This document shows, in pieces, positions 24,506 to 34,248 of a stretch of DNA of 36,447 bases. Position numbers and translations under genes: made by a program. The stretch lies in assembly GCF_027484205.1 (NCBI RefSeq), contig NZ_JAIXUB010000005.1, forward strand, positions 1 through 36,447. The letters are read 5' to 3'. The notes beneath the pieces were generated by a model. It was not told the origin of the DNA. It saw nothing but the letters and a program-made list of their open reading frames with translations, and ran no database searches. This DNA is from Flavobacterium sp. GTDB lineage: Bacteria > Bacteroidota > Bacteroidia > Flavobacteriales > Flavobacteriaceae. Position 1 is the first letter of the stretch; each line of letters begins with the position of its first letter.

Positions 24506-25954
24506 ATGAACAAAAACACATTATACGAAAAAGAACTTTCTTTTCAAGCCGACCGACGTAAAGCTGGAGTTGAATTTATTAAAATCATCAGTGATTTATG
24601 GTATGACAAGTCTATCGAATTGGTTTTTTTTAGAAATCAATTAATTGACAGAAATGTTAGTGACATCATGAATCTTCATGAATATGCAGGCGAATTCGTT
24701 CAAAAACCAATTAATGTTTTTGATTCTGTTGAAATTGCTCGTGCTATTGAAAATTTAGATTTACCACCATCAAGAATTGATATTGGAAAATTAACGTATG
24801 AATATCATTTAGAAGATAATAAATATCATGATGCTCGTGCGTTTGTAATTGACAAATTAAGAGACGCTAAAAATTCGCAAGAAATTAAACCTAAGGATGT
24901 TGTTCTTTACGGATTTGGCCGAATTGGAAGGTTATTGGCTCGTGAAATGATGAGTAAAATTGGGAAAGGTCAACAACTTCGTTTGAGAGCAATTGTAACT
25001 CGTGATAGAAATGACGCTCAATCTTTAGAAAAAAGAGCTTCCTTATTAAGATACGATTCTGTTCATGGAGACTTTGAAGGTTCAGTAAATGCTGATACTG
25101 ATAATGATGCGTTGATTATTAACGGAACAACGGTTCACATCATTACAGCTAATTCTCCAGAGGAAATTGATTATACAAAATATGGAATTGAAGATGCTTT
25201 AGTAATTGATAATACTGGAGCTTTTACAACAGAAGAAGCTTTGCAGCGTCATTTAACTTCTAAAGGAGTTGATAAAGTTTTATTGACTGCGCCAGGAAAA
25301 GGAGTTCCGAATATTGTTTATGGAGTAAATCATAACGATTATAATCCAGATACGGTAAATATTTTCTCGGCAGCATCTTGTACAACAAACGCTATTACTC
25401 CAATTTTAAAAGCTGTTGAAGACACGCTTGGAGTTGTAAAAGGACATTTAGAAACCATTCATGCATATACTAACGATCAAAACTTGGTAGATAATATGCA
25501 CAAAAAATACCGTCGTGGAAGAGCAGCGGCTTTAAACATGGTGATTACTGAAACTGGTGCTGGAAGTGCTGTTGCAAAAGCATTACCAAATTTGGCAGGA
25601 AAATTAACTTCAAATGCTATTCGTGTTCCTGTTCCGAATGGTTCTCTTGTAGTTTTGAATCTTGAAGTTGGTAAAGAAACTTCAGTTGAAGAGGTAAATA
25701 ATATCATGAAAAAATACGCTCTTGAAGGTGAACTTGTAGAGCAAATTAAATATTCTTTAAATAATGAATTAGTTTCTTCTGACATTGTTGGAACATCGGC
25801 TCCATCTATTTATGATAGCAATGCGACAATTGTTTCTGGCGACGGAAAAAACATTGTTCTATATGTTTGGTACGATAACGAATATGGTTACAGCCACCAA
25901 GTTATAAGACTTGCAAAATATATTTCTAAAGTAAGACGTTATACTTACTATTAG
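24506..25954 (+). CDS. Glyceraldehyde-3-phosphate dehydrogenase with N-terminal extension
   Basis: GAPDH catalyses the NAD(P)-dependent oxidation and phosphorylation of glyceraldehyde 3-phosphate in glycolysis and the reverse step in gluconeogenesis. The ATG at 24506 is chosen because it begins MNKNTLYEKEL and lies after the promoter element; the longer frame from 24455 starts within or before the transcript. The 482-residue protein has GFGRIGRLL at about residues 136-144 as the dinucleotide-binding motif and Cys292 of ASCTTN as the catalytic nucleophile. Ordinary GAPDH has that Cys near 150, so about 130-140 residues are an extra N-terminal domain of unknown role. The later VPVPNGSLVVL and WYDNEYGYSHQV segments are standard. 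This long form is found in other Bacteroidota, where a shorter GAPDH may also occur, so cofactor and direction (glycolytic or gluconeogenic) are open. Confidence 0.93.
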   Translation: MNKNTLYEKELSFQADRRKAGVEFIKIISDLWYDKSIELVFFRNQLIDRNVSDIMNLHEYAGEFVQKPINVFDSVEIARAIENLDLPPSRIDIGKLTYEYHLEDNKYHDARAFVIDKLRDAKNSQEIKPKDVVLYGFGRIGRLLAREMMSKIGKGQQLRLRAIVTRDRNDAQSLEKRASLLRYDSVHGDFEGSVNADTDNDALIINGTTVHIITANSPEEIDYTKYGIEDALVIDNTGAFTTEEALQRHLTSKGVDKVLLTAPGKGVPNIVYGVNHNDYNPDTVNIFSAASCTTNAITPILKAVEDTLGVVKGHLETIHAYTNDQNLVDNMHKKYRRGRAAALNMVITETGAGSAVAKALPNLAGKLTSNAIRVPVPNGSLVVLNLEVGKETSVEEVNNIMKKYALEGELVEQIKYSLNNELVSSDIVGTSAPSIYDSNATIVSGDGKNIVLYVWYDNEYGYSHQVIRLAKYISKVRRYTYY

Positions 25955-25974
25955 TAGATTATTAATTCGAAATT

Positions 25975-26005
25975 AAATTCCGTTTCATTATTTGAAGCGG
26001 AATTT
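25975..26005 (+). terminator. Terminator after the GAPDH gene
   Basis: A 13-base stem with one G-U pair (aaattccgtttca at 25975-25987 and tgaagcggaattt at 25993-26005), five-base loop and following T run. Confidence 0.75.
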
Positions 26006-26066
26006 TTTTATTAAAAATAAATATTTATATTTAGTGTTTTAAAAGTGTAACCCCAAATTTACATTG

Positions 26067-26429
26067 ATGTATAAATACCTGCTAATCACGCTATTCTCAG
26101 CGCAATTTTCATTTAGTCAAGTTTCCATGACTACCTATAAATATGGTTATAATGGCATGGAACTTATTGTTAAAAGTAAAAACGAAACCATCATTATAAG
26201 TACTTTTAATTCTAAAAAAGCTATTAAAGATGAGATTGCTCAAAAAGTATATGACCATTTCAAAAATTCTCAAATAAATTCTGGCGATACCATTTCAATT
26301 CAAGGTAATGACGCAAAAGTCACTGGAAAATGTTTTATTTCTAGAAAGAAAAAACTTATTTCAATAAATTTCTATTATGAAAAAATTGAATGGAATAATG
26401 GCTCAATTGAATTGTATAAGAAAACATAA
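26067..26429 (+). CDS. Small secreted protein of unknown function
   Basis: A 120-residue protein from the ATG at 26067 (a TTG three bases earlier is less likely). Residues 1 to about 18 are a signal peptide (MYKYLLITLFSAQFSFSQ, cut after FSQ). The mature part is basic and polar, with repeated Lys/Asn and an alternating pattern (TIIISTFN, TISIQGND, LISINFYYEKIEW) suggesting a small beta-strand domain. No family is recognised. The gene stands alone between the GAPDH terminator and the convergent aconitase gene, with a terminator hairpin shared by both. I find no clear TAnnTTTG element upstream. Confidence 0.65.
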   Translation: MYKYLLITLFSAQFSFSQVSMTTYKYGYNGMELIVKSKNETIIISTFNSKKAIKDEIAQKVYDHFKNSQINSGDTISIQGNDAKVTGKCFISRKKKLISINFYYEKIEWNNGSIELYKKT

Positions 26430-26430
26430 A

Positions 26431-26462
26431 AAAACTCCCAAGTTTCCTTGAGAGTTCTTTTT
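26431..26462. terminator. Terminator between the small secreted protein gene and aconitase
   Basis: The stem aactcccaag/cttgagagtt (one mismatch) with a four-base loop is flanked by A's on the left and T's on the right, able to serve both convergent genes. Confidence 0.6.
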
Positions 26463-26484
26463 GCAAAAATAAATTACTAACCAA

Positions 26485-28746
26485 TTATGCGTTGGCTGCA
26501 ATTAAGTTTAAAGCCGATCCAGCTACAAACCAACCAATTTGGCTTTCGTTGTACGTGTGATTTGCTAAAATTATATCTTTTGAACCATCAGCATGAACGA
26601 ATTCTAATGTTAATGGTTTTCCTGGTGCAAAATCTGTTAAATCTAAGAAATTGATAGTATCGTTTTCTTGAATTTTATCATAATCTGCTTCGTTAGCAAA
26701 AGTTAAAGCTAACATTCCTTGTTTTTTCAAATTGGTTTCGTGAATACGAGCAAATGATTTTACCAAAACTGCTTTAACTCCAAGGAATCGTGGTTCCATT
26801 GCAGCATGCTCTCTTGAAGAACCTTCACCATAGTTTTGATCACCAACAACAATTGAAGGAACACCTGCTGCTTTATAAGCTCTTGCCACAGCAGGAACAG
26901 CTGCATATTCTCCTGTTAATTGATTTTTAACTTTATTAGCTTCTTGGTTGTAAGCATTAACTGCTCCAATCAACATATTATTAGAAATATTATCCAAATG
27001 TCCGCGGAAACGTAACCATGGTCCAGCCATTGAAATATGATCGGTAGTACATTTTCCGAAAGCCTTGATAAGTAATTTTGCTCCAGAAATATTTTTTCCA
27101 TCCCATGCATCAAATGGTGCTAAAAGTTGTAGCCTATCTGATGTTGGAGAAACAACAACTGAAACATTACTTCCATCTTCTGCTGGCGCTTGAAAACCTG
27201 CATCTTCCACATCAAAACCTCTTTTTGGAAGTTCATCACCTGTTGGAGGATTTAATTTTACAGCTTCACCTTTATCATTCAATAAAGTATCTGTTATTGG
27301 ATTAAAAGATAAATCACCTGAAATTGCTAATGCAGCAACCATTTCTGGAGAAGTTACAAAAGCATGTGTATTTGGATTTCCGTCAGCACGTTTTGAGAAA
27401 TTTCTGTTGAAAGAGTGAACGATAGTATTTTTTTCACCTTTGTCTGCACCTTCTCTATCCCATTGTCCGATACAAGGTCCACAAGCATTTGTAAATACTT
27501 TAGTTCCCATTTTTTCGAAAGTAGCGATAATTCCATCTCTTTCAATAGTATAACGAATTTGCTCAGAACCAGGATTGATTCCGAATTCTGCTTTAGGAGT
27601 AATTCCATGAGCAACAGCTTGTTCCACAATAGAAGCTGCGCGAGCCATATCTTCGTAAGATGAATTAGTACATGAACCAATTAAACCCCATTCTACTTTT
27701 AAAGGCCAATCATTTTTAGTTGCTTCTTCTTTCATTTTAGAAACTGGAGTTCCTCTATCTGGCGTAAATGGTCCATTGATATGTGGTTCTAACTCTGATA
27801 AATTAATTTCGATTAATTCATCAAAATACTGACTTGGATTAGCATATACTTCAGCATCACCAGTTAAATAATCAGCAACTGTATCAGCAGCATCAACTAC
27901 ATCTTGACGACCAGTTGCTGCTAAATATCTTCTCATTGAATCATCGTAACCGAAAGTTGAAGTCGTTGCTCCAATTTCTGCACCCATATTACAAATAGTA
28001 CCTTTTCCAGTACATGACATATTGACAGCACCTTCGCCAAAGTATTCTACAATCGCTCCAGTTCCACCTTTCACAGTCAGAATATCGGCAACTTTTAGAA
28101 TTACATCTTTTGGAGCCGTCCAACCGTTTAATTTTCCTGTCAATTTAACTCCAATAAGTTTTGGAAATTTCAATTCCCAAGACATTCCAGACATTACATC
28201 AACCGCATCAGCACCACCAACACCAATAGCTAACATACCTAATCCACCAGCATTTACTGTATGTGAATCGGTTCCAATCATCATTCCACCAGGAAATGCA
28301 TAATTTTCTAAAACAATTTGGTGTATAATTCCTGAACCTGGTTTCCAAAAACCAATTCCGTATTTATTTGAAACAGAAGAAAGAAAATCAAAAACTTCTT
28401 TCGATTGTGAATTGGCTACAGCTAAATCAGTAGTAGCACCAACTTTTGCTTGAATCAAGTGATCACAGTGAACTGTTGTAGGAACAGCTACGGTTTTCTT
28501 TCCGGCATGCATAAATTGTAATAATGCCATTTGAGCCGTTGCGTCTTGACAAGCAACTCTATCAGGAGCAAAATCAACGTAATCTTTTCCTCTTGAAAAA
28601 GCTTGAGAAGGCGTTCCTTCCCATAAATGTGAATATAAAATCTTTTCAGAAAGTGTTAATGGACGCCCAACTAACTCACGTGCTTTATCAACGCGTTCCG
28701 CCATTGTTCCGTACACTTTTTTAATCATTTCGATATCAAAAGCCAT
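26485..28746 (-). CDS. Aconitate hydratase, mitochondrial type
   Basis: Aconitase interconverts citrate and isocitrate in the TCA cycle using a [4Fe-4S] cluster. The 753-residue protein has three cluster-ligand Cys residues: Cys359 in [10 protein letters not shown], and Cys422 and Cys425 in ACGPCIGQW, nearly the same numbering as mitochondrial aconitase. Other motifs are [13 protein letters not shown] and the C-terminal domain's [12 protein letters not shown] and swivel region. The length and sequence resemble mitochondrial aconitase rather than AcnA (about 890) or AcnB. It sits alone, with a promoter element 29 bases upstream and a shared terminator. Confidence 0.96.
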   Translation of the reverse strand: MAFDIEMIKKVYGTMAERVDKARELVGRPLTLSEKILYSHLWEGTPSQAFSRGKDYVDFAPDRVACQDATAQMALLQFMHAGKKTVAVPTTVHCDHLIQAKVGATTDLAVANSQSKEVFDFLSSVSNKYGIGFWKPGSGIIHQIVLENYAFPGGMMIGTDSHTVNAGGLGMLAIGVGGADAVDVMSGMSWELKFPKLIGVKLTGKLNGWTAPKDVILKVADILTVKGGTGAIVEYFGEGAVNMSCTGKGTICNMGAEIGATTSTFGYDDSMRRYLAATGRQDVVDAADTVADYLTGDAEVYANPSQYFDELIEINLSELEPHINGPFTPDRGTPVSKMKEEATKNDWPLKVEWGLIGSCTNSSYEDMARAASIVEQAVAHGITPKAEFGINPGSEQIRYTIERDGIIATFEKMGTKVFTNACGPCIGQWDREGADKGEKNTIVHSFNRNFSKRADGNPNTHAFVTSPEMVAALAISGDLSFNPITDTLLNDKGEAVKLNPPTGDELPKRGFDVEDAGFQAPAEDGSNVSVVVSPTSDRLQLLAPFDAWDGKNISGAKLLIKAFGKCTTDHISMAGPWLRFRGHLDNISNNMLIGAVNAYNQEANKVKNQLTGEYAAVPAVARAYKAAGVPSIVVGDQNYGEGSSREHAAMEPRFLGVKAVLVKSFARIHETNLKKQGMLALTFANEADYDKIQENDTINFLDLTDFAPGKPLTLEFVHADGSKDIILANHTYNESQIGWFVAGSALNLIAANA

Positions 28747-29058
28747 AATGTAATAGGTTTATTTATTTGCAATGCAAATTTAATGAAATTAATGATAATT
28801 AAAAAATATTTAATAAATCTGATGTTTCAAAAGATTATTATTGCCAAATCACCATTTTGACTAATTATTATTGCATAAAAATGAATTTTGAATAAAAATT
28901 TTGAATAATTGTTAATTTAGAAACCTTTTTTTATCATATTCGAAATTTAAGAAACAAAAGCACAGCTAAGAACGTTTCTAAATTAGATGAGAAACTTAAC
29001 TTTAACTAATAAATTATAAAATTGAATTCGCTTTGTTAAAAGAAAGGAATAATAAAAT
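28747..29058. other. AT-rich spacer, no gene
   Basis: These 312 bases are very AT-rich. I find the aconitase promoter element (28775-28782) and nothing else convincing. There is a short word repeat (attattattgcc near 28835, attattattgca near 28865), but no hairpin, RNA gene or credible open frame was recognised. Confidence 0.6.
28775..28782 (-). promoter_or_regulatory. -7 promoter element for aconitase
   Basis: The minus strand reads TAAATTTG, an exact TAnnTTTG match, 28 bases before the aconitase ATG. No clear -33 TTG is seen. Confidence 0.45.
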
Positions 29059-29409
29059 TTAGAATTTTTTTGGAATAGATTTATAGAACATTCCAATAGA
29101 AGCTGCAATTAGTACGAAACAAATTAAAAAACCAACTGAAACTAATTGAATTGCTGAAAAATCGATTGTTGTAATTTTTTTAAATTCAGATAGTACAGCC
29201 AAAATCATATACAATCCAAAAAGGAAAAAGATGGAGCCAAGAATAATTCCGACAATTTTATTTTTGATAAAAAGTTGAAGTGATACAATAATAAAAACGA
29301 CTATGGTAAAATAATTAATATGTCCCGATCCCAAATAATTATCTAAAAACCAAAATATTGATAATGCAATAATAAAAAATTCTGGGAGTAAGAATGAGTA
29401 TTTTTTCAT
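29059..29409 (-). CDS. Small four-helix membrane protein
   Basis: A 116-residue hydrophobic protein with about four predicted transmembrane segments (about residues 7-25, 32-50, 53-72, 87-112) separated by short charged loops (FIKNK, SEFKK). It ends in a basic SIPKKF. No family is recognised, and no catalytic motif is visible. It follows the other small membrane protein gene by 42 bases and is the last of the leftward run that begins with the two isomerase genes. It may be co-transcribed with moxR. Confidence 0.6.
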   Translation of the reverse strand: MKKYSFLLPEFFIIALSIFWFLDNYLGSGHINYFTIVVFIIVSLQLFIKNKIVGIILGSIFFLFGLYMILAVLSEFKKITTIDFSAIQLVSVGFLICFVLIAASIGMFYKSIPKKF

Positions 29410-29451
29410 GGTTAAAATTTATTTTAAAACGAAAAAAAACTATGAATAGTA

Positions 29452-29652
29452 TTAATTATATAGTTTCTGCCAAAAAAATAAAATAAAGTAAGCAATCACA
29501 CCAATTCCTAAAAACAAAAAAATCTTTTTATACCAAGTAGTATAAAAAGATTTCAATTTTAAAAGATATAATAATCCAATAACTAAAAAATAAAGAATAC
29601 TAACAACAAATAAATACAAACATATTAATAAAAATAATGCTTGATTATTCAT
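29452..29652 (-). CDS. Small two-helix membrane protein
   Basis: A 66-residue protein from the ATG at 29650-29652; the alternative ATG at 29667 adds MFLTS and lies one base beyond the MoxR stop codon, which could give coupling, so the longer form is also possible. Two strongly hydrophobic segments (about residues 4-29 and 43-60) surround a basic loop (LKSFYTTWYKK). It ends in FFWQKLYN. No family is recognised. Its position just after moxR suggests co-expression. Confidence 0.6.
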   Translation of the reverse strand: MNNQALFLLICLYLFVVSILYFLVIGLLYLLKLKSFYTTWYKKIFLFLGIGVIAYFILFFWQKLYN

Positions 29653-29668
29653 GCTTGTTAAAAACATC

Positions 29669-30622
29669 TTACATCAACTTACTAATAATTACTTCTTCTG
29701 TAATTCCTTCAGCATCGGCTTTATAATTTTTAATTATTCTGTGACGAAGAATTCCGGTTGCAACTGCTTTTACATCTTCAATATCTGGAGAGAATTTTCC
29801 GTTGAAAGCTGCATTAGCTTTAGCTGCCAAAATTAAATTTTGTGACGCTCTTGGTCCTGCACCCCAATCTAAATAATTATTTACATAATCTGTTGACAAT
29901 GGTGAATTTGGACGCGTTTTTCCAACTAAAGTTACTGCATATTCAATAACATTATCTGCTACTGGAATTCTTCGAATTAGATGTTGGAAATCGATAATTT
30001 CTTGAGCAGAGAACAAAGGATTTATTGTTGGTTTTGCATCAGAAGTAGTGCTTTTTACTACTTCAACTTCTTCTGCAAACGAAGGATATTCTAACTTGAT
30101 AGCAAACATAAAACGATCTAATTGCGCTTCTGGCAACGGATATGTTCCTTCTTGCTCAATTGGGTTTTGAGTTGCTAAAACAAAATAAGGCAAATCTAAT
30201 TTATAATTGTGACCTGCAATTGTTACTGAACGTTCTTGCATGGCTTCAAGTAAAGCTGCTTGTGTTTTAGGTGGCGTTCTGTTAATCTCATCGGCTAAAA
30301 TGATATTAGAAAAAACTGGTCCTTTTATAAATTTAAACTGACGGTTTTCATCTAAAATTTCACTTCCTAAAATATCGGACGGCATTAAATCGGGCGTAAA
30401 CTGAATTCTTTTAAAATTCAATCCTAAAGCTTGAGAAATAGTATTGACCATTAATGTTTTTGCTAAACCAGGAACTCCTACAAGCAAAGCATGTCCACCT
30501 GAAAAAATGCTCAACAATATTTGATCAACAACATCGTCTTGACCTACAATTATTTTGGAAATTTCTTTTTTAAGTTCGAGTCTCTTTTGAACTAAATTCT
30601 GTATCGCTGTAACGTCTGACAT
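29669..30622 (-). CDS. MoxR-family AAA+ ATPase
   Basis: A 317-residue AAA+ ATPase of the MoxR group, which act as chaperones in the maturation or metal loading of partner proteins. Walker A is GVPGLAKT at about residues 44-51. Walker B is IILADEINRTPPKTQAALLEAMQE with the Asp-Glu pair. The LATQNPIEQEGTYPLPEAQLDRF segment is a family signature, and the C-terminal lid region includes GAGPRASQNLI. In Bacteroidota, MoxR usually precedes DUF58 and von Willebrand-factor (Bat) genes; those are not found here, where two small membrane proteins follow and the two parvulin genes precede (64 bases). Its partners are therefore not evident. Confidence 0.93.
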   Translation of the reverse strand: MSDVTAIQNLVQKRLELKKEISKIIVGQDDVVDQILLSIFSGGHALLVGVPGLAKTLMVNTISQALGLNFKRIQFTPDLMPSDILGSEILDENRQFKFIKGPVFSNIILADEINRTPPKTQAALLEAMQERSVTIAGHNYKLDLPYFVLATQNPIEQEGTYPLPEAQLDRFMFAIKLEYPSFAEEVEVVKSTTSDAKPTINPLFSAQEIIDFQHLIRRIPVADNVIEYAVTLVGKTRPNSPLSTDYVNNYLDWGAGPRASQNLILAAKANAAFNGKFSPDIEDVKAVATGILRHRIIKNYKADAEGITEEVIISKLM

Positions 30623-30632
30623 AATTAATATG

Positions 30633-30657
30633 AGATTTTAGATTTTAGATTTTAGAT
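30633..30657. repeat. Tandem nine-base repeat between moxR and the SurA-like gene
   Basis: About three copies of attttagat (9-base period) lie upstream of moxR. The same tagattttagatt word occurs beside hisS at 8401-8412, so it looks like a dispersed low-complexity element. Confidence 0.6.
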
Positions 30658-30686
30658 ATTTAATATACTAAAACTAAAATGTAATA

Positions 30687-32096
30687 TTATTTTTTCAACC
30701 AATTATTTGTAAAATCACAATTTCTGTAATCTTCATTAATATTGATGTATGATTCTTTAATTTTTTCTTCTGTCCACTTTGCTATGGCATTGATTTGTTT
30801 TTCTTTCAATGCTAATTCTTTAATTTTGATGTAGTCTTTACCATAATCAGCAGTATGTTCATTGATTCTGTTAGTTACCATAATCAATTTAATTTTTTTA
30901 CCTTTTCTTGGATCTTCTTCTAAAATGGGTTCTGAAACTTCATCACCTTTCAAGTTTGAAACTTGACTGTATAATTCGGGATCCATTTTTGTTAATTCGA
31001 AATGCGTATCTTGTGTTTGTGGATTAATTAACGTTCCGCCATTAGCACGAGTTTCTTTTTCGTCTGACATAGATCTTGCAGCATCAGCAAATGTAATTTC
31101 TTTATCCTCAATTCTTTTTTTAATTAAAAGAGCTTTTCCTCTAGCATCAGCCATATCCGATTCTGAAACTTTTGGTATCATTAAAATATGACGTAATTCT
31201 AAATCTTGTCCTTTAATTTTTTCTAAATAAATAATATGATATCCGTATTCTGTTTCAAATGGTTCAGAAATTTCACCTTCTTGCAAAGAAAAAGCAACTT
31301 CTTTAAACTCCTTTACAAACGATGTTTTTTTGTTAATTTTATAAAATCCTCCAGATGAAGACGATGCTTTATCATCAGAATAAATAACAGCTCTAGTTTT
31401 AAAACTTGCTCCTTCTTGAACTTCTTTTTTGATGTCTTTTAATTTATTGATAATTCTTTGTTTTTCTTCTTCAGAAACTTTTGGAGTGATAACAATTTGA
31501 GCAATTTCAAGTTCTGCCCCAAACAATGGACGTTCCATTTCAGGAATTTTCTTGAAAAAATTTCTTGTTTCTTCTGGAGTAATTTGAATATCATCAACAA
31601 TTTTTCTTTGCATTTCTGCCGCTAATCGTTGCTCTTTCAATAAATCAAACATTTCTGTTCTAAATTCTTCTTCTGTATCTTTTTTAAAGTATTTAACTAC
31701 ATTTTCCATAGAGCCAATTTGCTCTACCATATAATCAATTTTTTGATTCATAGAACCTCTAATATCCTCATCTTTAACAATAATAGAATCTTGTATTGCT
31801 TGATGCGCATATAATTTTTCTTCTAAAAGTTTTCCAAGCATTTGACATCTTGTAATATCTTTTATGGAATTTCCCTGACTTGAAAGTTCAAGAAAAGCTT
31901 TATCAATATCAGAATCTAGTACAAGATATTCACCTACAGTAGCTATAATCCCATCTACTTTTTGCTTTTTTCCTGTTCTAACAACTTCTTTTTTTGTTTT
32001 TACAGAATCAACAATTATTTCTTGAGCAAACGAAATACATCCCGCAAATAAGAAGAAAAGAGTTGTGATATTTTTAATTGATTTTGATATTTTCAT
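30687..32096 (-). CDS. SurA-like periplasmic peptidyl-prolyl isomerase
   Basis: A 469-residue parvulin foldase from the ATG at 32094-32096; the longer frame from 32126 places ten residues before the signal sequence, so it is rejected. Residues 1-25 are a signal peptide (cut after ISFAQ). A SurA-type N-terminal domain (about 30-180) begins KVDGIIATVGEYLVLDSDID. Two parvulin domains follow at about 190-295 (with GGFYKI and YGYHIIYLEK) and 298-400 (ELRHILMIPK). SurA helps outer-membrane proteins reach the BAM complex and catalyses Xaa-Pro isomerisation. It is downstream of a larger parvulin gene by 33 bases in the same operon, an arrangement seen in other Flavobacteria. Confidence 0.93.
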   Translation of the reverse strand: MKISKSIKNITTLFFLFAGCISFAQEIIVDSVKTKKEVVRTGKKQKVDGIIATVGEYLVLDSDIDKAFLELSSQGNSIKDITRCQMLGKLLEEKLYAHQAIQDSIIVKDEDIRGSMNQKIDYMVEQIGSMENVVKYFKKDTEEEFRTEMFDLLKEQRLAAEMQRKIVDDIQITPEETRNFFKKIPEMERPLFGAELEIAQIVITPKVSEEEKQRIINKLKDIKKEVQEGASFKTRAVIYSDDKASSSSGGFYKINKKTSFVKEFKEVAFSLQEGEISEPFETEYGYHIIYLEKIKGQDLELRHILMIPKVSESDMADARGKALLIKKRIEDKEITFADAARSMSDEKETRANGGTLINPQTQDTHFELTKMDPELYSQVSNLKGDEVSEPILEEDPRKGKKIKLIMVTNRINEHTADYGKDYIKIKELALKEKQINAIAKWTEEKIKESYININEDYRNCDFTNNWLKK

Positions 32097-32129
32097 TTTG
32101 TGTGTAATTAACTTCTTTAAATGCAATTT

Positions 32130-34088
32130 TTACTTTTTTATTCTTGTTTTTATTTTTTCAAAAACATCTTGATTAACTTTTACTGAGAATTCTTTCTTCA
32201 ATTCATTAACCCAATTTTGTTCTAAATATTGTTGATAATCATTAACCATTTTACCACGGCATTCGTCAAGCGTTTTATCACCTTCTGGAATTACTTTATT
32301 CACTTTAGTTATGTAATAATAATCACCTTCCTTAAATATCTCTGACAAACCAACTTCTTGTTTTGTTCCTTTTGGCATTACTGAAGAACCAACTTCATTT
32401 ACACCTTCAGTAACCATAACATTTACAACATCATTAGTATTAAGTTTTTCTTTTATTGTTTTATAATCAATACCTTTTTTTAACATTGAAAGTACCTTTT
32501 TCATTACCTCTTGTTTTGTAGAAGATAGTATTGCTAAATCCAATCTAGTCTTCCATCTAGGTTTATTATTTTGGTCGGCATAGAATTTTTTTAAACCAAT
32601 CGTATCTGTTTTAGCACGTTGCCAAATTTCTCTTTCCATCAAGTCAAACAACAAAAGCCCATCTCTATATTCTTCTACAACAGAGGCAAATTCTGGAAAC
32701 TCAACTTCTAAGTTGTCATTATAATATTGATTTAATTGGTCGTCTTTAAATTTATCATATAAAATATCAAGCGCTTTTGATATTGGTTTTAATTTAGTTC
32801 CCGATTTTTGCTGACTTTTTATATAATTTAAAAACTGCTCGCCTGAAATGGTTCTGCTTTCAATAGAAAATAATTTTCCTGCAAATGGTTTAACATCTTC
32901 TGGCATCTCCCATTTTGCATCATAATAATCGTTAGTTACTACTTTTGAAAGTGCAGCAAACATTTTTTCATCTCTTTTTACCTTGTATTTTTTTCTTAAT
33001 TTTTCAGTTAAAGAGTTCGTTATCAATCTTGAACGATCATCTCTTGCAATTTTATTTTCTAGTTCAGTTTTAGAATCTTCAAACGATTTTATTGGAAACT
33101 TATCAATAAATTTAACAATGTGCCATCCAAATTGCGATTGAAAAGGTTGTGAAATAGGATTATCTTTTGTCAATGAAAAAGCAACATCTTCAAACTCTTG
33201 TGAACTTAATTGTCCAGAACCAAAGCGGTTTAGAACACCACCTTTTGAGGCCGAAGATTTATCTTCTGAAAATTGTTTTGCTAAATCTTCAAAGCTTTCA
33301 CCTTGTTGTATTTTTTTATAGATTTCCTGAATAGTTTGTTTCGGTTTTTCTGGATCCTCACCTTCCTTTTGGTTCATCAACATAATATGAGAAACTGCAA
33401 CTTCACCGCGGTTATCTCTTATATCGTTTACTTTTATAATATGGTATCCAAAACGAGTGCGAATTGGATTAGAAATTTGTCCTTTTGGTGTTTTGTAAGC
33501 TGCATTTTCAAAAGCATAAACCATTCTAAAACTAGTAAAGTACCCTAAATCTCCTTTGTTTTCTTTAGCAGATGGATCTTCAGAATAATCTTGTGCTAAA
33601 CGATCAAAACTTTCACCACTTATAATTCGTTGTCTAAGATCAGCAATTTTTTTATAAGCTTTTAAAGTATCCTCTGGCGAAGCATTTTCGTCTACCATTA
33701 TTAAAATATGAGAAGCACGAATTTCCTTTTTTAAACGTTCATGACCTTCTTTTACTAATTCAGCAGTAACTTTAGAATCTGAAGTATAATTTTTTGAAAG
33801 TTGTGATCTATAACTTTTTAGTTCGTTTTGATATTTAACATCATTTTGAAGACCAATTTTATTTGCTTTAGTAACCTTCAATTTATAACCAACAAAAAGT
33901 TCAAGATAATGATTTAAATCTTTTTGAGATTCGTCTTTTACTAAATCTAAGTTTTTGTTATAAACTCTCTCAAATTCATCTACATAGAAAGGTTTTTCAT
34001 CGATAGTAAATAGAACTTCTTTAGGTTTATTTTGTGCATTTATTTGTGAAAGGAATAAGATTAAAAATCCTAAAAACACTTTTTTCAT
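32130..34088 (-). CDS. Periplasmic peptidyl-prolyl isomerase with two parvulin domains (PpiD/SurA-like)
   Basis: A 652-residue foldase. Residues 1-19 are a signal peptide (cut after INAQ), and a helical N-terminal region follows. Two parvulin domains are seen at about 122-222 (EIRASHILIMV, FGYHIIKV) and 229-330 (VAVSHIMLMN, FGWHIVKFID). The remaining about 320 residues are charged and largely helical, with a weaker third parvulin-like region near residues 525-615 (LSMLKKGIDYKTIKEK, YYYITKVNKV). It presumably chaperones envelope proteins with the next gene, which encodes a SurA-like enzyme. The best promoter in the window lies upstream. Confidence 0.92.
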   Translation of the reverse strand: MKKVFLGFLILFLSQINAQNKPKEVLFTIDEKPFYVDEFERVYNKNLDLVKDESQKDLNHYLELFVGYKLKVTKANKIGLQNDVKYQNELKSYRSQLSKNYTSDSKVTAELVKEGHERLKKEIRASHILIMVDENASPEDTLKAYKKIADLRQRIISGESFDRLAQDYSEDPSAKENKGDLGYFTSFRMVYAFENAAYKTPKGQISNPIRTRFGYHIIKVNDIRDNRGEVAVSHIMLMNQKEGEDPEKPKQTIQEIYKKIQQGESFEDLAKQFSEDKSSASKGGVLNRFGSGQLSSQEFEDVAFSLTKDNPISQPFQSQFGWHIVKFIDKFPIKSFEDSKTELENKIARDDRSRLITNSLTEKLRKKYKVKRDEKMFAALSKVVTNDYYDAKWEMPEDVKPFAGKLFSIESRTISGEQFLNYIKSQQKSGTKLKPISKALDILYDKFKDDQLNQYYNDNLEVEFPEFASVVEEYRDGLLLFDLMEREIWQRAKTDTIGLKKFYADQNNKPRWKTRLDLAILSSTKQEVMKKVLSMLKKGIDYKTIKEKLNTNDVVNVMVTEGVNEVGSSVMPKGTKQEVGLSEIFKEGDYYYITKVNKVIPEGDKTLDECRGKMVNDYQQYLEQNWVNELKKEFSVKVNQDVFEKIKTRIKK

Positions 34089-34129
34089 ATTCTGAATTTA
34101 TATTAAAACTTTATAATAATTACAATCAA

Positions 34130-34159
34130 CAAAAGTAACAATTCGTTGTTATTAAACAA
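34130..34159 (-). promoter_or_regulatory. Full Bacteroidota promoter (-33 and -7) for the isomerase operon
   Basis: On the minus strand TTG (34157-34159) is followed after exactly 19 bases by TACTTTTG (34130-34137). This matches the TTG-N19-TAnnTTTG layout of Flavobacterium promoters. It lies 42 bases before the ATG. Confidence 0.7.
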
Positions 34160-34248
34160 GTATAAGCAATACTATTAACAAAATTTTATTAACACAAAAA
34201 TTAATTGTAAACATTAAAAATGCAATTAGTTATTTCGGCAATAAATAG

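Noticed and set aside
27354..27680. Open frame of 108 codons on the minus strand
   Set aside because: It is a shifted frame inside aconitase with no conserved motif.
32097..32126. Longer start of the SurA-like isomerase
   Set aside because: It would put ten polar residues before a complete signal peptide that begins at the internal Met.
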